From an uncultured Microbacterium sp. (lineage in GTDB: Bacteria > Actinomycetota > Actinomycetes > Actinomycetales > Microbacteriaceae), in assembly GCF_900078385.1 (NCBI RefSeq), contig NZ_FLQR01000007.1:186001-250000 (forward strand): a stretch of DNA of 64,000 bases, written 5' to 3'. Numbering within the stretch: position 1 is the first letter of the stretch; each line of letters begins with the position of its first letter. Below the pieces are notes generated by a model. It was not told the origin of the DNA and searched no databases. It saw only the letters and a program-made list of their open reading frames with translations. Positions 62,185 through 64,000 of the stretch are shown piece by piece. Made by a program: the position numbers and the translations under genes.

Positions 62185-62624
62185 CGTTGTGTCCCCTTTG
62201 CGGTGAAGACGCGAACATCCGCCGGGTAGACGGATGAGCGTCACCCCTCAACGGTGAGAGTGTGACGTCTATCCCCAGACGCGTCGCCCTCACCATAGAC
62301 CGGCGGGTCCGACATCCTGCGCCGCACGGGCAGGGAATATTGAGGACGCGAAGGCGTTCCGCCGCGGCCGATGGGCGCCGCGGAAGACCTCGCAATAGAA
62401 CGGACAGAAATGGTCTCTGATCTGGAACGAACCGTCCCGACGGAAAACTTTCGGGCTTAGCGCGGAATGCCCTCGGAACGACCGTGCAAGAGCCCTTGTC
62501 CCACAAGGGATCGGAGATTTCCGAACAGGGCCACAGCGCACGAGGAACCCGGTCCGAGCGAGATGCTCCGGCCGGGTTCTTCGCTTCCTCCCGGGCTTTT
62601 CGCGTGGTCGAGGGCCCGATCACC
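62185..62624. other. 440-base gap, no gene supported
   Basis: Presumably holds the promoter of the DUF2510/Ltp gene. Base composition is visibly less GC-rich around 62330-62460. It contains a seven-pair hairpin CCCTTGT / ACAAGGG (62493-62509) and the terminator-like hairpin at 62545-62579. Short open frames here have no coding character. Confidence 0.6.
62545..62585. terminator. Terminator-like hairpin
   Basis: GAACCCGG (62545-62552) pairs with CCGGGTTC (62572-62579), with an inner GC-rich stem, followed by TTCTTC-type sequence on the plus strand. It lies 40 bases beyond the stop of the AMIN-like gene (minus strand). Confidence 0.5.
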
Positions 62625-63176
62625 TCACCAGCGGTGGGCGACGTCCACGACGAGGCGACTCCCGGTGCCCGGCCCGTCCAGGATGAACACGCGGAACGGG
62701 AGTCGTGCCCGGACGCCGAGTGCGACGCTGCTCTGGCCTTCGTGGCTCCCTGCCCACGCGACCTGGCGGAACGTCGTGTAGCCCGTCACGTTGACGAGCT
62801 CCTTCCGGTTGGCAGGCGTGTAGGTCAGCTGTCCGGTGAGGACGTTGTAGTCGGGTGCGTAGGCGACGACCTGCAGGTCCGCGGCCCCCCGCACGGGAAC
62901 CGGCACGCCCGACGCCTCGGTGAGGACCTGCGACACGTAGCGGACGTCGTATCCGTGGATGTCGTTCCGCACGTCGATGACCAGTCGGTCGAAGCAGGTG
63001 TGCCGCCCGGCCCGCACGTTCGTCAGGGACGCGTCCATGGTGCCGACCAGATGGGATTCCGGCAGCGATCCCCAGGTGATGCCGCAGTAGGGCGCGGCGG
63101 TTGCAGCAGGACCGCTGGACACCAGGAACACGGCGCCGAGCAGGATGCTGATCAATAGTGCAATGGAACGCTTCAT
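62625..63176 (-). CDS. Secreted AMIN-like domain protein
   Basis: 183 residues with a signal peptide (MKRSIALLISILLGAVFLVS, cleavage after AATA-A about residue 27) and an AMIN-like beta domain: CFDRLVIDVRNDIHGYDVRY, RELVNVTGYTTF-like KELVNVTGYTTFRQVAW, SVALGVRARLPFRVFIL, ending SRLVVDVAHRW. Two cysteines (near residues 31 and 61) could form a disulfide outside the cell. AMIN-type domains bind peptidoglycan or help place envelope enzymes; the role of this form is unknown. ATG at 63176 with AGGAG nine bases upstream. Confidence 0.8.
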   Translation of the reverse strand: MKRSIALLISILLGAVFLVSSGPAATAAPYCGITWGSLPESHLVGTMDASLTNVRAGRHTCFDRLVIDVRNDIHGYDVRYVSQVLTEASGVPVPVRGAADLQVVAYAPDYNVLTGQLTYTPANRKELVNVTGYTTFRQVAWAGSHEGQSSVALGVRARLPFRVFILDGPGTGSRLVVDVAHRW

Positions 63177-63294
63177 CGCGATCCACTCCTAGAACTCAGG
63201 CCCCTCATCGCACATGGTACGCCCGAGATCCGGCGGCCGGCAGGCCCGGAGAATCACGAAATCGGTGTCAATTCCACCGGCGCGGAGCGGGCTC

Positions 63295-63933
63295 TCAGAC
63301 GAGGTTGTGGAGGCGCCGCAGCGTCTGCTCGGCGCCGTCGGCGTCGCGTGCCGCGATGCAGTCGCGCAGGCGCAGGTACGCCTCGGTGCGCTGGTCAGGG
63401 TCGGGCAGGAACGGCGCCCAGCCGCGCAGGCTGTGCCGGATCGCGACCGACGTCTCGCGGATGAACCCCGCGAACACCCGGTTGCCGGCGGCGAAGGTGA
63501 CCTTCTCGAACAGCGCGGCGTTCGCGTCGAACAGCCGGAGCGCGTCGTGCCCGACGGCGCCGACGACGGCATCCGCGGCCCTGACGAGGCCGGCGAGCTC
63601 GTCATCGCTGCAGGTCATCAGCGCGAGGTGCAGGACGTTGCCGAGCATGTACACCGTGAAGGCGCCCATGTCGCCGCGGGTCTGGTCGTCGTAGTCCGCG
63701 ACCCGGGTGTAGCGGCCGACGGCGATCTCGACGAGCCCGAAGCGCTCCAGCCGCTGCAGCGCCTCCCGCACGGGTGTGCGCGAGACGCCGAGGTCGGCGG
63801 CGAGGTCGACGTCGCGGAGCCGCTGGCCGGGGGCGAGCCGCCCGTCCAGGATGGCGTCACCGATGCGGGCGTACACCTCGTCGCTGAGGATGGTGCCGCT
63901 GGTCAGTTCGATGGGTGGGAGTTGGGGGCGCAT
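63295..63933 (-). CDS. GntR-family regulator, FCD/FadR subfamily
   Basis: 212-residue DNA-binding regulator. N-terminal winged helix (about 15-80: LSDEVYARIGDAILDGRL, DLAADLGVSRTPVREALQRL) and a C-terminal all-helical FCD ligand domain (about 90-210, LFDANAALFEKVTFAAGN). FCD proteins sense small acids such as lactate or gluconate. The regulated genes are not visible; they may lie beyond the right edge. ATG at 63933. The metal-binding residues of the FCD pocket appear changed (few His), so metal use is uncertain. Confidence 0.88.
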   Translation of the reverse strand: MRPQLPPIELTSGTILSDEVYARIGDAILDGRLAPGQRLRDVDLAADLGVSRTPVREALQRLERFGLVEIAVGRYTRVADYDDQTRGDMGAFTVYMLGNVLHLALMTCSDDELAGLVRAADAVVGAVGHDALRLFDANAALFEKVTFAAGNRVFAGFIRETSVAIRHSLRGWAPFLPDPDQRTEAYLRLRDCIAARDADGAEQTLRRLHNLV

Positions 63934-64000
63934 TGCCGCTCCAGTGTAGGGCGGACGTGGGGCGGATTCTCATCATTCTCCCTCTCGCCAGACCCCCGAT

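Noticed and set aside
62168..62623. Minus-strand open frames in the gap before the AMIN-like gene
   Set aside because: Composition lacks the strong third-position GC of the neighbours, no Shine-Dalgarno, no recognisable motif; treated as intergenic.
59390..63300. Search for a direct repeat of the tRNA-Leu 3' end (attL/attR)
   Set aside because: No second copy of the T-arm and acceptor sequence found downstream, so no integrative element can be delimited. No integrase gene is present either.

Overview
The window is a continuous piece of a GC-rich actinobacterial chromosome centred on the replication origin. Gene content and order (rpmH-dnaA-dnaN-recF, the DciA-type DUF721 gene, gyrB-gyrA, DUF3566, tRNA-Ile/tRNA-Ala, crgA, class E sortase, and the pknB/pknA/pbpA/rodA/pstP/fhaB/fhaA block), the perfect parS sites, and the frequent GTG and apparently leaderless starts point to the Microbacteriaceae. 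Microbacterium is the likeliest genus, but this rests on gene order and protein character only. No insertion sequence, rRNA operon or CRISPR array is visible.

Layout. 1-1074 (minus): rpsF-ssb-rpsR, with rpsR cut by the window edge. 1254-3448 (plus): two genes of unknown function. 3464-8947 (minus): a peptide/nickel-class ABC importer (lipoprotein, two permeases, one fused double ATPase). 9116-14907 (minus): a five-gene nonulosonate (sialic-acid-like) surface glycan cluster: GT2, polysialyltransferase-like GT, CMP-NulO synthetase fused to a HAD phosphatase, a short NeuB, and a second putative GT. 14967-20534 (minus): DUF779, aldehyde dehydrogenase, 4-alpha-glucanotransferase and a GAF/winged-helix regulator. 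20598-23572 (minus): CCA-adding enzyme and a methyltransferase. 23685-28901 (plus): DUF6049, MurJ, TrxB, TrxA.

28982-34886 (minus) is the classic origin-left block rpmH-rnpA-yidD-yidC-jag-rsmG-parA-parB, with six good parS sites upstream of parA and rsmG. 34887-45082 (plus) is dnaA-oriC-dnaN-recF-DUF721-gyrB-gyrA-DUF3566. 45154-50371 holds two tRNAs and housekeeping or envelope genes (Nudix, YbaK, cyclophilin, rhomboid, crgA, sortase E, a PabA/TrpG-type amidotransferase). 50376-59243 (minus) is the growth and division kinase block, whose genes mostly overlap by a few bases and are probably translated together.

Beyond tRNA-Leu (59390-59473) the character changes. There are two strong hairpins, two DUF2510 membrane proteins (one with a PASTA-like domain and two Ltp-type repeats, the family that includes a phage superinfection-exclusion lipoprotein), and the 5'-truncated remains of a metallophosphoesterase gene and a HAD-like gene. 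This looks like a small, decayed accessory region beside a tRNA. An AMIN-like secreted protein and a GntR/FCD regulator close the window.

Most noteworthy points: an oriC-like DnaA-box pair with a 22-bp palindrome in the gap between the convergent rhomboid and crgA genes; a six-codon ORF lying on a parS site that could couple jag to rsmG translation; a NeuB lacking its usual C-terminal SAF domain; a GAF regulator with a winged-helix output; and the DUF2510/Ltp region.
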